Shown in pieces: positions 45,301 through 59,600 of a stretch of DNA of 64,000 bases. The notes beneath the pieces were generated by a model. The model was given only the letters and a program-made list of their open reading frames with translations. It had not been told where the DNA came from and made no database searches. The position numbers were made by a program, and so were the translations under genes. Position 1 is the first letter of the stretch. Every line of letters begins with the position of its first letter. Source of the DNA: Letharia columbiana (Eukaryota; Ascomycota; Lecanoromycetes; Lecanorales; Parmeliaceae); assembly GCF_014066305.1 (NCBI RefSeq), contig NW_023501071.1, positions 310,001 to 374,000 on the forward strand, given 5' to 3'.

Positions 45301-48208
45301 AAAATTTAAGCTATTATTAAATAATCTATCTCTATTAATTTAAAAAAGATATAGATCTTTATTAGCTTTTATAACTTCTATTATTAATTTATAAGAGATT
45401 TCTTAAAAATTATAAAATTAATAATAAAACTTATAATTAAGAAAGTAATATTTAATTAATTATCGATTTATTAAAAAGTCTTTTATTTACTAAAGATAGC
45501 TATTATGAGAGCTTCGATTCTATACTATTTCGATAAATCGAAGAATATTATACTCGAAATAAACTTCTCTAATTACGTTAATAATAATATTCTATTCTAA
45601 TATAATAATAAAGAAATCTTATATCTAATAATTTTCTATAATAAAAATCTTACTTTAATTAAATATAACTATTAAATCTATAATAAGAAATTATTAATTA
45701 TTATTTACTATCTAGAATATTAACGTTCTAAATTAAAATATATTAATATCTCTATTAAGATCTTTATAGATTATAAAGACTTAATATACTTTATTAAAAA
45801 AAGAAATCTAAGTTATTACTAAGCCCGCTATTTAAATATATTATTTAAATTTAATATTAAAATTATCTATTATCTAAAATTTTAAAATATTAAGATCGAT
45901 ATATTTATATATATAATTAATTTTAAGCTAAATAGTTTAGAGAATAAATATTTAAAATAGTAATATTAGATAATATTTATATCTAATTATTTAAAACTTA
46001 ATAATAAAGACATTAAAATTTATACTATTAACGATTTTATCTTTTATAAGATAATTTAAGAAAATAAGATTAATAAGTTTTATAACGAAATTCGAAAGAT
46101 AATTATAAAAGATAAGAATAGACTTCACGAAGTTATACTTAATAAGTACTCTATAAAAAATAAGATACTCTATTACAAGAACCGCTTATAGATATTAGAA
46201 GGTCTATATATTAATATTATTCGCGAAATATATAATTAATTCTTATATAGATATCTTAATATAATCTATATATATAAATTACTTAAGCGAGAATACTATT
46301 AATAAGATATAAGAGCTATTATTACTATTTATATTCGAAACTACTACGTCTATTATAGATTTAAAATCTCTTATAATTAAAAATATAATCTATTATAATC
46401 TCTATTAATTTCTTAAAAGTAATAATAGAATATCTCGATAGACTTTATAATAGATTTATTTATATTTAATAGATATAATACTATCTAGATAGCGATAAAT
46501 TAACTTATTAAGAAATAATATTATATCGCGTACTTTAATATAGATAAAGAAACTATAACTAAAAAGACGATTAATATATTACTTAGAGAGGTCTTTCGCT
46601 TATATAATCTATCGATATCGATAATTTTAAATAGAGATTCTTAATTTATATCGATAATATAAAAAATCTTTTATAAATAATTTAAGATTAAGACTAAGCT
46701 ATCGATAGTCTTTTATTTTAAAATTAATAAATAAATTAAACGAGCTAATTAGAATATAAAACGCTATCTTCGAATATATTATAACTATATATAAAACGAT
46801 TAATCTAGATAATTATTTATTATCGAGTTTATCGATAATAATATTACTTTCGTAGTAATAAGTATTCTATTATTCTTTATAAATAAGAACTTTTATTCTC
46901 GAATAAGTTTTAACTTAGATATTATCGATTATAATATTATTTATAAGCGCTTTAACGCTATTCGAGTAAAAGATATTATTAAATATATATAATAAATTCT
47001 TAATTATATTTAAAATAATATAAATTATATTTAAAAGATTATAGTAATTTAGATTAATAAGTAATATTAGAAGATTACTTTTAAAGTAGATAATATAATC
47101 TTTCTTAGTAATAAGAATATTATCTTAAATTAATTATTTTAAAAATTAAATAATAAGAGATATAGTCTATTTAAAGTAATAGATCTTATAAAAATCTTAT
47201 ATCGCTTAAAGCTTTTAATAAGTATAAAGATTTATAATATATTTTATCTTAATCTTTTAAGTTTTATATTAATAAACTCTTTATTTAAATAGATTAATCT
47301 TTTATCAAAATATATTATTATTAAAAATTAAATTAAATAAATAGTAAAGAAGATTATCGCTTTTAAATTTATTAATAATTATTTTAAGTATCGAGTGAAA
47401 TAAGAGGGTTTTAATAAGAATCTTAAATAGTATAACTTAAACGATAGCGAATTTTAAAATTATTAAGATATAATTAATAATTTCTATAAGTAATACTTAT
47501 AAGTAGTTTATTAAGCTCGATAATATCTTAAATATTATATTTTTAAATAAATTAAAATTATTTAATATTTTATAATAACTTTATTTTCTTCGCGTTTATA
47601 ATTTAATTTTTTAGATTTATATTACTTTATAATAGTCTTATTTTAAATTTATTAAGTTATTTTCTCTTATTAATATAACTTTTAATATATTTCGAGATTA
47701 TATTAGATTATACGCGAATTTTACTATTATTATCGCTAGATATAATCGATATTAATTAAATAGCTTATTATAAAGAAGCTTACGCTAAATTAATTTAATA
47801 TTAAATTAAAGTTTAATACTTATAACTTAATTTAATTTAAGACTTCTTAATTAATTAACTTATACTATTTTATTAATATCCTTTATACTAGAATATTAAC
47901 TCGAGAATTATTATTATTTACTAAAATACTTATATTTACTACTTATTTATTATTATATTAATTTCTTTTAAATTAAAATCTCTATACTCGCTATATCTTT
48001 AATTAGCGATAATATTAACGCGAAAATTAAGATATAAGCTCTCGCTACTTATATTATTATCGAGAAAAATTATAATATTAAAGATCTCGAATATTAAAAG
48101 TTCTTTATTAATTTCATCAATTTTCGAGCGAGCGTATATATATACTATTTTTTACTACTCTTCTACTTATTAATTATAAAAATATAATTTTATAAGAGAG
48201 AAAGATAG
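42320..48208 (+). pseudogene. Gypsy-1 gag-pol with chromodomain, RIP-destroyed
   Basis: Pol is readable in one frame through many stops. RT: LFIEKLNEGLRFYINYRRLN from 44782, and VYLDNILIYN at ~45112, where the active-site YLDD has become YLDN. RNase H: ASILYYFDKSKNIILE at ~45511. Integrase: zinc-binding words and the core NISIDFIIDLFIFNRYN at ~46429. C-terminal chromodomain: FKYRVK-EGFNKNLK-YN at ~47380-47430, where Trp codons are now stops. The domain order PR-RT-RH-IN-chromodomain defines a Ty3/gypsy chromovirus. Gag (42320-~44000) cannot be read. Inactive. Confidence 0.8.
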
Positions 48209-48392
48209 TATTATAATCGTACTTCTATATCTTTCTTAATATACTATCTAGCCCTATAGTCTATTAGAGTCTAATATATCTTAATAGAGTTATCTACTAT
48301 TATCTAATATCTTCTATCTATATAGCTATTCGATATCTAGTTATCTTATTTAATATATCTATATTAATATTATATCTATATCGATTCTAATA
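48209..48392 (+). repeat. Gypsy-1 3' LTR
   Basis: 184 bp, TATTATAATCGTAC...GATTCTAATA, preceded by the polypurine tract ATAAGAGAGAAAGATAG. Fully mutated along its length, unlike the 5' LTR. Confidence 0.8.
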
Positions 48393-48879
48393 ATAACTAT
48401 TAGCTACGACTTATAATTATTAGTTATAATATAACTAAGAACTATAGCTATATAGTTATAGATAAATATAGCTATAGATAATATAGTTATAAGTAATAGT
48501 AGTTATAGATAATATAGTTATTAGTAATAATAGTTATAGATAATATAATTATAGATAATAGTTATATAGCTATAGCTATAGTATATTAAGATAATTAATC
48601 TACTTAGCGTATATATAGAATTAATATATCTAAAAGACTAAGATATAACTCTCGAAGTAATTCGATTTACTATAGGTTATAAGTCGAAATCGAATAACTT
48701 AAAGAGACGAATCTTTAGTAATTTAGCGAACGACTTTTTACATTTATATTAAGTTTATACTTACTATATAAAATTCTTTTCTTATATTCTATCTATCTAT
48801 ATATACGATTTATTTATATAGTATTTATATATAATTCTAATTCTAATTATATTAGATATAGTCTATTATATTATTAATA
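48393..48879 (+). repeat. Copia 5' LTR, main part
   Basis: 487 bp matching 63226-63717. Has internal ~25-bp subrepeats (ATAGTTATAGATAATATAGT) at 48440-48580 and ends TATTATATTATTAATA. GATTATAAACT just after it is a possible mutated tRNA primer site. Confidence 0.75.
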
Positions 48880-49330
48880 GATTATAAACTAAAATAGCTA
48901 TTAATCGAGATTTTAATCTTTTATTATATCTATTTATTACCGCTATAACTCTTCTAAATATTAAAGAATATAGTCGTCTTAAGAACTTTATTAAAGAATA
49001 TTTAAAAGTAAAACTATAGTAGGCTAGGGAATAAAATCGTTTATTCGTTAAATAGATAGCGTTATTAATTAAGGGCTTTTCTTATTTAAAAGAAAAGAAA
49101 AAGAAGAAAGAAGAGAAGAAAGAAGATCTTTTACTCAATTTAAATAATTTATTAATAGTCGATTTATTAAATAAATTAGATAAGAGACTTATTAGTAAAT
49201 CGCACGTTAAAATAAAAGTTTTAAAGAATTTAAACTATTATCTATAGACTTAAAATTATTAATAATTTCTCGAGAAATAGAGTATCTTTAAAATAGTATT
49301 AGAGGAACTATTAATATCTATATAGTTTAA
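48880..49330 (+). pseudogene. Copia gag N-terminal part, RIP-destroyed
   Basis: AT-rich remnant between the LTR and the inserted element at 49331. A Lys-rich stretch (KEKKKKEEKKEDL-like, ~49085-49135) is readable. Continues after 50748. Confidence 0.45.
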
Positions 49331-50747
49331 TGTCAGGACCAGCATAGGTGCGATACCAGTATGGGTGAGGTAGAATAGGAGAATAAGGCTACCGAACTAT
49401 GTATGTAGGAAGGAGGCATGATATAGTAGGAGATGCCTCGCCAGGCCCGCTAGCCATGGGGCTGAGGGCTGAGTGGTGTGTCAAGGGTACGCTCGTAACA
49501 CTACCCCCCTCTCAAATAGCCATGGCCCCCATGGCTGGTAGACCGGAGATGCACGCCCATTGCTTGCCCTATGTCTCCAACATCCATAGTCCGTGTAGGC
49601 CTCGACCGGGAAGATTTGCCGAGGTGTAGTGGTAGTAGTCGAAAACATCGGATCGCATGCTGGTCTTGCTGTGCCATCCATGCCTGCCATACCCTATTGT
49701 CCTGCGAGATCCTGGAGATATTAGCTTTCTTGCCTGCGTGCTAGTAAGATTCTCCGGTTCTTCTCCTTGCCCAGTCGTCTTGTCTAGTCCTCCACTTTTT
49801 CGCCTTCAATACCTACTGGTAGCCTGGCCTGGGGCTTCACTGTAATTTGCCCTGCGTCTCCATGCTCTTGCCATCAGTTCATCGGTAGAACTGAAGAAAA
49901 TCCAACGCATGCTGTGTTTCCTCCAACACCTGTTGGCAGCCTGGCCTGGGAGCTTCACTGTAGATTTGCCCTGTGTCTCTTGCTCTTGCATCAAGAATCC
50001 ATCCTCCATTTCTCCTTTTCTCACTCAGCCGCGCTTGTCGATTCGTAGGTTTGGTAGGGAGGTAGGGAAGAATTGAATGTGGTGAATGCCATTTGGTAGC
50101 AGGCTTACTATGTGTGTTGCCGATATGCTCAGTGAAGGGTTGTACGTTTGCTGCCCTTGTAGCAGGCTTACTATTGTGTTGTCGACATGCTCAGTGGAGG
50201 TCGTACGTTTGCTGATGTATTGAATGTAGGTAAGATGGAGCGGGAGATCTCTGGAGTTCGTTTGTGATTTGTATTCGATGTAGGGGGATTTGAAGGTTCT
50301 GATGTGTTGATGTAGGTAGAACGGAGCGGGAGATCGTGCGGGCGGGAAGGATTTCTTGTATTCGATGTAGGGGAGTCGTTTTTTGATGGATTGGGCTACC
50401 GTTGATGGTGTGGTTGTTTGTGTAGGTTCTTTCGAATGATGTGGTGGTTTGTGATTTGTATGTGTGGTGGGGCTTCTGTATGGTAGAAATACCCAGCGTT
50501 TTTTTTCGGCTCGGCGCTTGCTCGAGCGAGTGAATATTTGGTGCTGTTTGGACTCTGCTATCCTCGGTGTGTCCTTTAGTTTCTCTTCGCCGGGTTCGAA
50601 GGAGCCTTATTATATGTCGGACCGCATGGTGCGTACCGTATGGGTGGGTGATAGGATAATAAGGCTACCGAATATGTTGTAGGAAGGGGCTGATATAGTG
50701 GTGCCTGCCAAGGCCCGCTGCCGGCTGAGGGCTGGTGTGTTTGTAAA
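49331..50747 (-). mobile_element. Unmutated non-autonomous Gypsy-type LTR element
   Basis: Flanked by TTTAA at 49326-49330 and 50748-50752, inside the Copia gag. Left LTR 49331-49500 (170 bp, TGTCAGGACC...CTCGTAACA), right LTR 50615-50747 (133 bp, TGTCGGACCG...). On the minus strand the left one is the 3' LTR, preceded by a perfect polypurine tract GAGAGGGGGGTAG (49501-49513). The ~1.1-kb interior has no enzyme or gag ORF, only short frames and tandem duplications. The LTRs are the unmutated relatives of the family A Gypsy LTRs, so it probably moved by using the machinery of those elements. Normal base composition inside a mutated host element means it arrived after most RIP there. Confidence 0.8.
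49800..50400 (-). repeat. Tandem duplications inside the unmutated LTR element
   Basis: Three duplicated pairs: CTGGTAGCCTGGCCTGGGGC-type blocks (~49800-49880 and ~49917-49995), GTAGCAGGCTTACTATGTGT-type blocks (50096 and 50159, period ~63 bp), and GAGCGGGAGAT...GTATTCGATGTAGGGG blocks (~50220-50290 and ~50310-50375). Confidence 0.7.
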
Positions 50748-53518
50748 TTTAATAGAGAGTTAGTTAAATAATAAACTATTTTAGATAAATAGATCGCTAT
50801 ACTAATAAGATATAACGTTAATCGAAATTAAAAGAGTTAAATTATCTATCTTATTACTTCTAAATTTATATAAAATAAACTTTATCGAATTTATAGAATA
50901 AGTAGTAAAGAACATTTTTTAATTATATTATAGAAGTTTCTTAAATATATTAAATTAGTAAATTAGACGATTAATTAAATAATAATAGATTTATAAAATT
51001 TATAAAACGAAGTTATAGATCTAAATCTAGTTTATATATTATACGATCTTATTATAACGATAATAATTATAAATACTTATTAGAGAAGTAAGTTCGATAT
51101 AACTAAATATAATTTAAAGATTAATAATAATCTTACTATTAAAATAACTATAAAATATCTACGAACTATAAAATAAGATAGATAGATTAAGAATAAAGAC
51201 TTATTTATATATAATGAATAAAAGAGCTAGCTAGACTAAAGATCTTCTAGAAATATAAGTAAGATAGAATACTATAATTATAAGAAAATTAAGTATTATA
51301 AGAGAGAGTATTTAAATAAGAAGGATAAAAAGAATAAGAATTATAGGGCGAAAGACTTAGATAGATAAAATCGTGAATTAAAGAATTAATTAAAGAATTT
51401 AAAGATATTTAAAGATAGTAAACGAAGACGCTTAGATTATATTATAATAATAGCGAATAAATTAGATAGCGATAATAATATTAGCGATATAAGCGATATA
51501 TATAATTAAAAGAAAGGCTTATAAATAATTAAGAAAAAGCTAGAGTCTATAAATAGTATACTATTAATAAAGAATTTCTTTATAATAATAGACTTTTTAG
51601 AAGATAGTAGCTAGCTAATAAACTTCGAAGCGATTTATTATATAATATTAAATAAGAAACTATTTATCGACTTATAGTCTTATTCGAAAAAAAGTAGAAT
51701 TTAATAATTAAGACGAGTTAATAGTAATAGATAAAGAAATTATTCGAATTTATATAGGTAACTATATATAGACTATAATAGATACTTTATATATTTCGAG
51801 AATAAATAATAATCTACTATCTATTATAGCACTAAATTAAAAGAATTTTAAGATACGATTCGAAAATCTATATATTAGAATTATTAATATATTTATAGAT
51901 AAGATAATAGTAAGAGATTATACGAGAAATAGTCTATATTAATTAATTAAATTAATATCTAATAGAGTATTTACTTTTAGAAAGTTAAGATCTTTTAATA
52001 AAAGTATATCTACATTTATAAAATAAGGATAAGTTAATTATTTTCGACTAATATATTAACGATTAGACTATATCGAAGCGTATTATCTAAAGAATCTATA
52101 TCTCTATATAAGAGGTATAAAGAAAATAAAATTATTAAAAGAATTCTAATATAATATATATAACTTTATAAAAATAATTTAATAGATTAATAAGAACTCT
52201 AGATTAAAGAAAATAGTATTAGAAGCTTAAATATATATCGACTTCTAGAAATTATATCTTATAGTTAGTATTATAGAAGATAGTAAGTAATTTATATTTC
52301 TTATTAATAAGGCTACTAACTAATTAAACCTTAAGTTTATTATATTAAAAAAAATAGATCTATATCTTTATTCTTAGAAATATAATTATAATTAATAAAA
52401 TAGTTAGAGTAAAAGAAGTAATATTAATTAGAATCGATAATATAGAAGAGTATAAGTTAGTCGAGAATATACTTAAGAAACGAGATATTACTATAGAATT
52501 TATAATTATCTATACTCTATATTAGAATAATATTATAAAATAATTTAATAGAACGTTAATTAAGTTTATAAGATTTATATTTAATTAGTTAAACTTATTT
52601 ATAAGCTTCTAATTAGAGGCCGTAGTTTATATAAATTATTTAAAAAATAGATTATTATATAATAGTAGAGGAAGTAAGTTATCTTATAAATTATAATTTA
52701 ATAAGAAATCGAATTTAAATTACGAAAAAGTCTTCGATTATTTATATTTAATTTATTTATTAAAAGAGAAATAAGAAAGTAAGCTATATATTATAGCCTA
52801 TTAGAGTATATATATTAATTATTATTTATCTACTTAGTATCGAATTTATAATCCTCGAAATAATCGATTTAAATAGTCTATAAATATCTATTTTTATAAG
52901 AATTATAAGAGGGTTTAATTAATGACTCTAACTTCGTTTTTAATAGTTTATAATTTTATATAAGTAGATATCGCCTTTACTTGCTAGAACGATAACGATT
53001 TTAATAATATCTTTATTTAGAGTAGTATTAAAATTATATCTAGCGATAATAATAATAAAAAGAATTATAAAAGGTCTATATCGAATATTATATCGTCGCT
53101 ATAAATTAAAGAAATTAAAGATATATAGAATTTTTAAGTAAAGGAAGAAGTTTTTATTAACTTTTTAGAAAATATAAATAATAATAGAGATTCGAGATTA
53201 AGTAGTTTAAACGTATATTAAATTAAATCGAAATCTTCGTTAAACCTTCGCGAAGTTAAAGAAACTCTTAATATTTTAAATAATAAAGAAATAATAAATT
53301 AAGGAATAATATCTAAGATTACTATTTAATAATTTATTATATTTATATCTACTGCTAATCCTTCTAATTATATTAAATAACGTCTTATATCTTAGATTAC
53401 TATCTTTATATAATAGTCTTATATTAAGAAGCTAAATTATAATCTCTATAAGTTCTATAATAACTTTAATATAAAGAATAAGATTAAACTTATAAATATT
53501 ATAATCGAATCTCTTATC
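50748..53518 (+). pseudogene. Copia gag-protease-integrase region, RIP-destroyed
   Basis: Continuation of the Copia body after the TTTAA duplication. At ~51267-51320 the frame reads EYYNYKKIKYYKREYLNK, the remains of a CX2CX4HX4C zinc knuckle in which all three Cys and the His have become Tyr. Later parts are consistent with integrase and the integrase-RT linker, but no catalytic residue can be placed with confidence. The body is cut at 53518 by Gypsy-3. Confidence 0.6.
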
Positions 53519-53706
53519 TATTAGAATCGATATAGATATAATATTAATATAGATATATTAAATAAGATAACTAGATATCGAATAGCTAAGATATATAGAT
53601 AGAAGATATTAGATAGTAATAAATAGCTCTATTAAGATACGCTAAGCTTTAATAGATTATAGAGCTAAATAATATATTAAGAAAGATATAAAATACGCTT
53701 ATAATA
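53519..53706 (-). repeat. Gypsy-3 3' LTR
   Basis: 188 bp, TATTAGAATCGATATAG...ACGCTTATAATA. Includes the GCTCTATTAAGATACGCTAAG block corresponding to the AGCCATCTAC..TGGCAGAG part of 12844-13026. Confidence 0.7.
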
Positions 53707-56329
53707 TTATCTCTCTCTTTTTATAGAATTATATCTTTATAATTAATAAGTTAAAGAGTAATAAAAATAGTATATATATACGCTCGCTTGAAAATTAATA
53801 AAATAATAAAGAATTTTTAATATTTAAGATTTTTAATATTACGATTTTTTTTAGCGATAATATAAATAATAAGAGCTTATATCTCGATCTTCGCGTTAGC
53901 GTTATCGCTAGCTAGAGATATAGCGAATATAGAGATTTTAATTTAAAAGAAATCGATATAATAATAAATAAGTAATAATTATAAATATTTTAATAGATAA
54001 TAATAATTCTCGAGTTAATATTCTAGCGTAAAGAATATTAATAGAATAATATAACTTAATTAATTAAGAGATCTTAAATTAAATTAAGTTATAGATATTA
54101 AACTTTAATTTAATATTAAATTAATTTAAGATAAATCTCTTTATAATAAGCTATCTAATTAATATTAATTATACTTAGCGATAATAATAATAAGATCCGC
54201 GTATAATCTAATATAATCTCGAAATATATTAAGAGTTATATTAATAAGAGAAGTTAACTTAATAAATTTAAAATAAGATTATTATAAAATAATATAAATT
54301 TAAAAAATCGAATTATAAACGCGAAAAAAATAAAGTTATTATAAATATTAAATAGTTTTAATTTATTTAAAAATGCGATATTCGAGATATTAGTATATCT
54401 AGTAAACTACTTTCGAGTATTCATTTATAGAAATTAGCGATTATATCTTAATAATTTTCAAATTTACTATTATTCGAGTTATATTATTTAAGATTATTAT
54501 TAAAACCCTTTTATTTTACTTAATATTTAAAATAATTATTAATAAATTTAAAGATAATAATCTTCTTTACTATTTATTCGATTTAATTTTTAATAATAAT
54601 ATATTTTAATAAAGAATTAATTTATTTAGATAAGAGGTTTATTAATATAAAACTTAAGAGATTAAGATAAAAGATATTATAAATCTTTATACTTATTAAG
54701 AGCTTTAAGCGATATAAGATTCTTATAAGATCTATAACTTTAAATAAATTATATCTCTTATTATTTAATTTTTAAAATAATTAATTTAAGATAATATTCT
54801 TATTATTAAGAAAGATTATATTATTTACTTTAAAAGTAATCTTTTAATATTACTTATTAATCTAGATTACTATAATCTTTTAAACGCGATTTATATTATT
54901 TTAAATATAATTAAGAACTTACTATATATATTTAATAATATCTTTTACTTAAATAATATCGAGACGTTTATAAGTAGTATTATAATCGATAATATTTAAG
55001 CTAAAACTTATTTAAAAATAAAAGCTCTTATTTATAAAGAATAGTAAGATATTTATAGCTATAAAAGTAGTATTATTATTAATAAACTCGATAATAAATA
55101 ATTATCTAGATTAATTATCTTATATATAATTATAATATATTTAAAGATAGCGTTTTATATTCTAATTAGCTTATTTAGTCTATTTATTAATTTTAGAATA
55201 AATAACTATTAATAATTTAGTCTTAATCTCTAGTTATTTATAAAAGACTTTCTATATTATTAATATAAATTAAAGACTTCTATTTGAAATTATCGATATC
55301 GATAAACTATATAAGCGAAAGACTTTTTTAAGTAATATATTAATTATCTTTTTAATTATAATTTCTTTATTTATATTAAAATATATAATATAATATTAAT
55401 TCTTAGTAAGTCAATTTATCGCTATTTAAATAGTATTATATTTATCGAATATAGATAAACTTATTATAAAGTTTATTAAGATATTTTATTATCGCTTTTA
55501 AGAAATTAATAGAGATTATAATAGATTATATTCTCGATTATAAGAGGCTTTAAATCTATAATAGATATAGTAGTTTCGAATATAAATAATAACGATAGCT
55601 TTTATATCTTATTAATAATATTTTTACTTAAGTAGCTTATAAATATAAGTTATATTAAAATATTTATATAAAAATTAATTATATACTTCGCGAATAACGT
55701 CGATATATAAATCTTTTAATATCTATAAGCGATCTTTATAATAGAGTATCTCGTTCTCTATAAAGTATTTATTAAACGTAATTCTACGAAGTTTATTCTT
55801 ATCTTTTATAATTATCTTATAAATCTTATTATATAACTTATTAATCTTATTTTCTTAAACTATTTTATAGAAGATAGAGTTATCGATAATATATATTCTA
55901 ATATTATTATTATTAAGTTTTAAATAATTAAGCGTAAGTATTATCTAATACTACTACTTTAAGCGTTTATTCTTAAAACTATTTAATTTAGAATCGACTA
56001 TATATATAAGTATATTAATCTTAATATTTTAAGATTTTAGATAATAGATAATTTTAATATTAAATTTAAATAGTATATTTAAATAGCGGGCTTAGCGATA
56101 ACTTAGATCTCTTTCTTTAATAAAGTATATTAAATCTTTATAATCCGTAAAGATCTTAATAGAAATATTAATATATTCTAATTTAGAATATTAGTATTTT
56201 AGATAGCGAATAATAGCTAATAACTTTTTATTATAGATTTAATAATTATATTTAACTAGAATAAGATTTTTATTATAGAAAGTTATTAAGTATAAGATTT
56301 CGTTATTATTATATTAGAATAGAATATTA

Positions 56330-56623
56330 TAGAGGTCTATATCGAAAGTTCTATACCCGCACTAGTATTAGCCCTAATCTCCTACTTTTCGAAAAACTAT
56401 AGAGAGAAAGTTTATAAAAATATCTTCTCATACAGCGTATAATGAAACTTAAGATACTTCTTTTAATCTTAATAGAGATAATAAGCCCCGAAACCTAATT
56501 AAGGCTAGATACGATTTCGAAGAACTTTAGATATATTATCTAGATAATCCTTTAGATAAAGCGTTATTCGAAGTCTAAGCGTAAGAGTCTTAACGGGTAT
56601 AGGACTTTCGATATAGACCTCTA
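56330..56623 (-). mobile_element. Intact MITE, RIP-mutated, inside Gypsy-3
   Basis: 294 bp with inverted ends TAGAGGTCTATATCGAAAGT and its complement, flanked by TA. It is the reverse-orientation, mutated counterpart of the split MITE at 12639/63723. The sequence ..AAGTTTCATTATACGCTG.. (minus strand) shows the uninterrupted form of the CCCAT site used by the Copia. A full-length reference for the family. Confidence 0.8.
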
Positions 56624-59600
56624 TATTATTAACGTAATTAGAAGAGTTTATTTCGAGTATAGTATTTTTCGATCTATCGAAATAATATAGAATCGAAGCT
56701 CTCGTAATAACTATCTTTAATAAATAAAAGACTTTCTAATAGGTTAATAATTAATTAAATATCACTTTCTTAACTATAAGTTTTATTATTAATTTTATAA
56801 TTTTCGAAAAGTCTCTTATAAATTAATAATAGAAGTTATAAAAGTTAATAAAGATTTATATCTTTTTTAAATTAATAGAGATAGATTATTTAATAATAGC
56901 TTAAATTTTAATAGAGTTTATTTAAAGATTATTAATCGAAATAAAAAGATCTAAAAACTTCGTCTTTTAGATATAAAATTTATATTTAAGAATATCTATC
57001 TATAATTCGATCTCTTATAACTTTTAAAGAATCTTTTAAATATATATAATATATTTCTTTCTCGATTAATTATAAATAAGAATATCGTTAAAATAGACTT
57101 AATAGAAGTCGTTTAGATACTTAAATAGAATATTATTTATATATTATTAATAGATAATTAAGTTATTAATTAGATTAAAGAGAAATATCTAATATTTATA
57201 TATATCGAGAAAGATAATAAATATAATAAAATTCTTATTATTAAGATATATATATAATTTATTAAATACGACTATAATATCTAATCGAGTAAGATATTTA
57301 TAGCTCTAAATTCTCGCGAGAACCTCGTCTATTAATAAAATTAGATATCGATTTCTTTTAATAATAATATTTAGTCTTTAATAGTTTATATAAAAGTATA
57401 AATATTTATTTAATTTCTCGATAAATAAAATAGAGGATATAAATAAAGTATAACTAGATATTATAAAATCCTTTTTTAGATACTTATTTAAATACTTCTT
57501 AATTTATTTTAACTTATATTCTAATATAAGATAAACTTAACTCTTCGATAAATTAGTAATATTAATCTTAATAAACTTTAATTTATAATTATAAAGACGA
57601 TATAATAGTAGTTTATTTATCTTTATTCTATCGAAAATATTTAAATAATTATAATACTTAATAGAGAGTTTTAATTTAATATTTTTAAAATTAACGATTT
57701 TAATAGCGTTAATTTAAATAGAATAATTCGATCTATAATATCTCTTATACTTCTTTTCTAAGTTATAAAAATATAGTTTATTAATTAATATATAAGAATT
57801 ATATAATCTTTTTTAAGAAGATAACTTCTTTAATAGCGAGTTATAGATCTTATTTATAATAAGAATAAATAATCGATTTTTCTTATTACGCGCTAATTAA
57901 TAGTATAATATAATATTAATTTTAACGATATTAATAGATTATAAATCTATATCTTATTTTTATTTTATATTTTAAAGAGTAAATATAAATCTCTTCTTCT
58001 TAATTAATTCGCTAGAGACGTTTAAGTTAATAATAGAATTTAAATTATTATTATATATAAATTAAAGAAAAGATTTTTTTTTTAAAATAATCTATAAAAT
58101 AGAGAATTTCGATTTCGAATTTAATAAGATAGCGAGATTCTTCGCTATTAAGATCTTATTATTATTATAATTATAGCGATTTAATATAAAAAGAATCTTA
58201 TCTTTTATTATATCGAGAAGTACTCTATACTTATTTATTTATAATTTTTTTAAAATTATATTATATATAAGAGAGACGATAAGTATAGAATATATTCTCT
58301 CTCGATAATTATTTATTATTATTATTAAAAGTAAATAGTAGATAATAGATTTCTTCGCGATTCGATTATTATAATTTTTTAAAGATTTAAATTTCGATAA
58401 TAAAATCGGTTTTAATAGTAATTCTTTATAAACTTTATAAATTAGAGATTTATTAATAACTATATATATCTTAATATATCTATTATTAATAAAAGCGTTT
58501 TAGAGTAAATATTTTTATTCTTATAATAATAGTATAACTTATATTCTAAAAGAATAACGTATTAAAGAATTATTAGAAATATCTAATAGATATATATTAT
58601 AAGTTCTTTATCGTAACTTTAATAGAGACTATTTATTTTCTAAATTCTTAAAAGACTTTATAAGCGTCGACTAATAGATTTATCTTATATTTATTATTAA
58701 TAATAAGTTTATAAATTCTTATCTCTTATAAGATCTTTTTATTAATATTAATTTATCTTTATATTAGATAATTATATTTTATATAATTTATTTTTTTATA
58801 ATTAAAATATATTAAGTTTCTTAAATCTATATCGATTATTATCCTTTTAATATATTTTAAAAAGTATTTAAGATATAAATATTTGATATAATAGCGAAAG
58901 ATATACGATTCTCGATTATCGCGGTAATTATCTTTCTTATTTAAATTATAATAATTTTAATAATTATTTTATTAAGAGATAGAGCTAGATATCGTTTATA
59001 ATCTATATATTATAAATTATTATTATTTATAAGATATTTTTTAATATCTTTTAGAGATATAGATTTATAATTAAAAAGAGCTATAAAAATAATATAAAGT
59101 TAAATATATATTTATAGCTTAATATTTAAATTATCTCTTAAATAAATTTCATTATAATTAAATATAAAATTAAGTTTAATAAATTTTATATAGAATCTAT
59201 TAAATAGCTAAATTATCTATTAAAAGAAATTATAATCGCGTTTTATCTTTTTATAATAATTTATCTCTTTATAGATCTTAGTTAGCTAGTCTATAATCTC
59301 GCTAATTAATATATAAAGATTTATAATATCTTTATATCTTCTATTTAGAGTATAAGAGATCGCTTCTTTATATATATATAATAGAAGATAAATAATTTAA
59401 GATATTTTAATAAAGTAGTAATTCTTATTACTTAATAACTTTTTCTTTATTTTAATTAATTAATTTTTTTATATAAAATTCTTATTATTAATAAAGAAGA
59501 AAGAATTTAATAGCTTAATAGACTTCTCTTTTCTCTAAGATAAGAAAGTAGAATTTAAAAAAGCTTTAATAGAATTAACGCTTATATCTTAAAGATAATT

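Larger units (their letters stand above)
12844..48392 (+). mobile_element. Gypsy-1 chromovirus, plus strand, itself interrupted
   Basis: 5' LTR 12844-13026 (183 bp), 3' LTR 48209-48392 (184 bp), inserted in the Copia 5' LTR. The flanking 5-mers ATCGC and ATAAC are only a partial duplication. The body is 13027-13680 plus 42315-48208. The two halves rejoin at Gypsy-2's ATTAT site into sequence that matches Gypsy-3 continuously (revcomp of ~59860-59960). Total without the insert is ~6.9 kb. Pol reads in a single frame from ~44782 to beyond 47440, interrupted by RIP stops. Confidence 0.8.

Noticed and set aside
48410..48590. Independent satellite
   Set aside because: The TTATAGATAATATAG subrepeats lie inside the Copia LTR and recur in its 3' LTR at 63290-63420.
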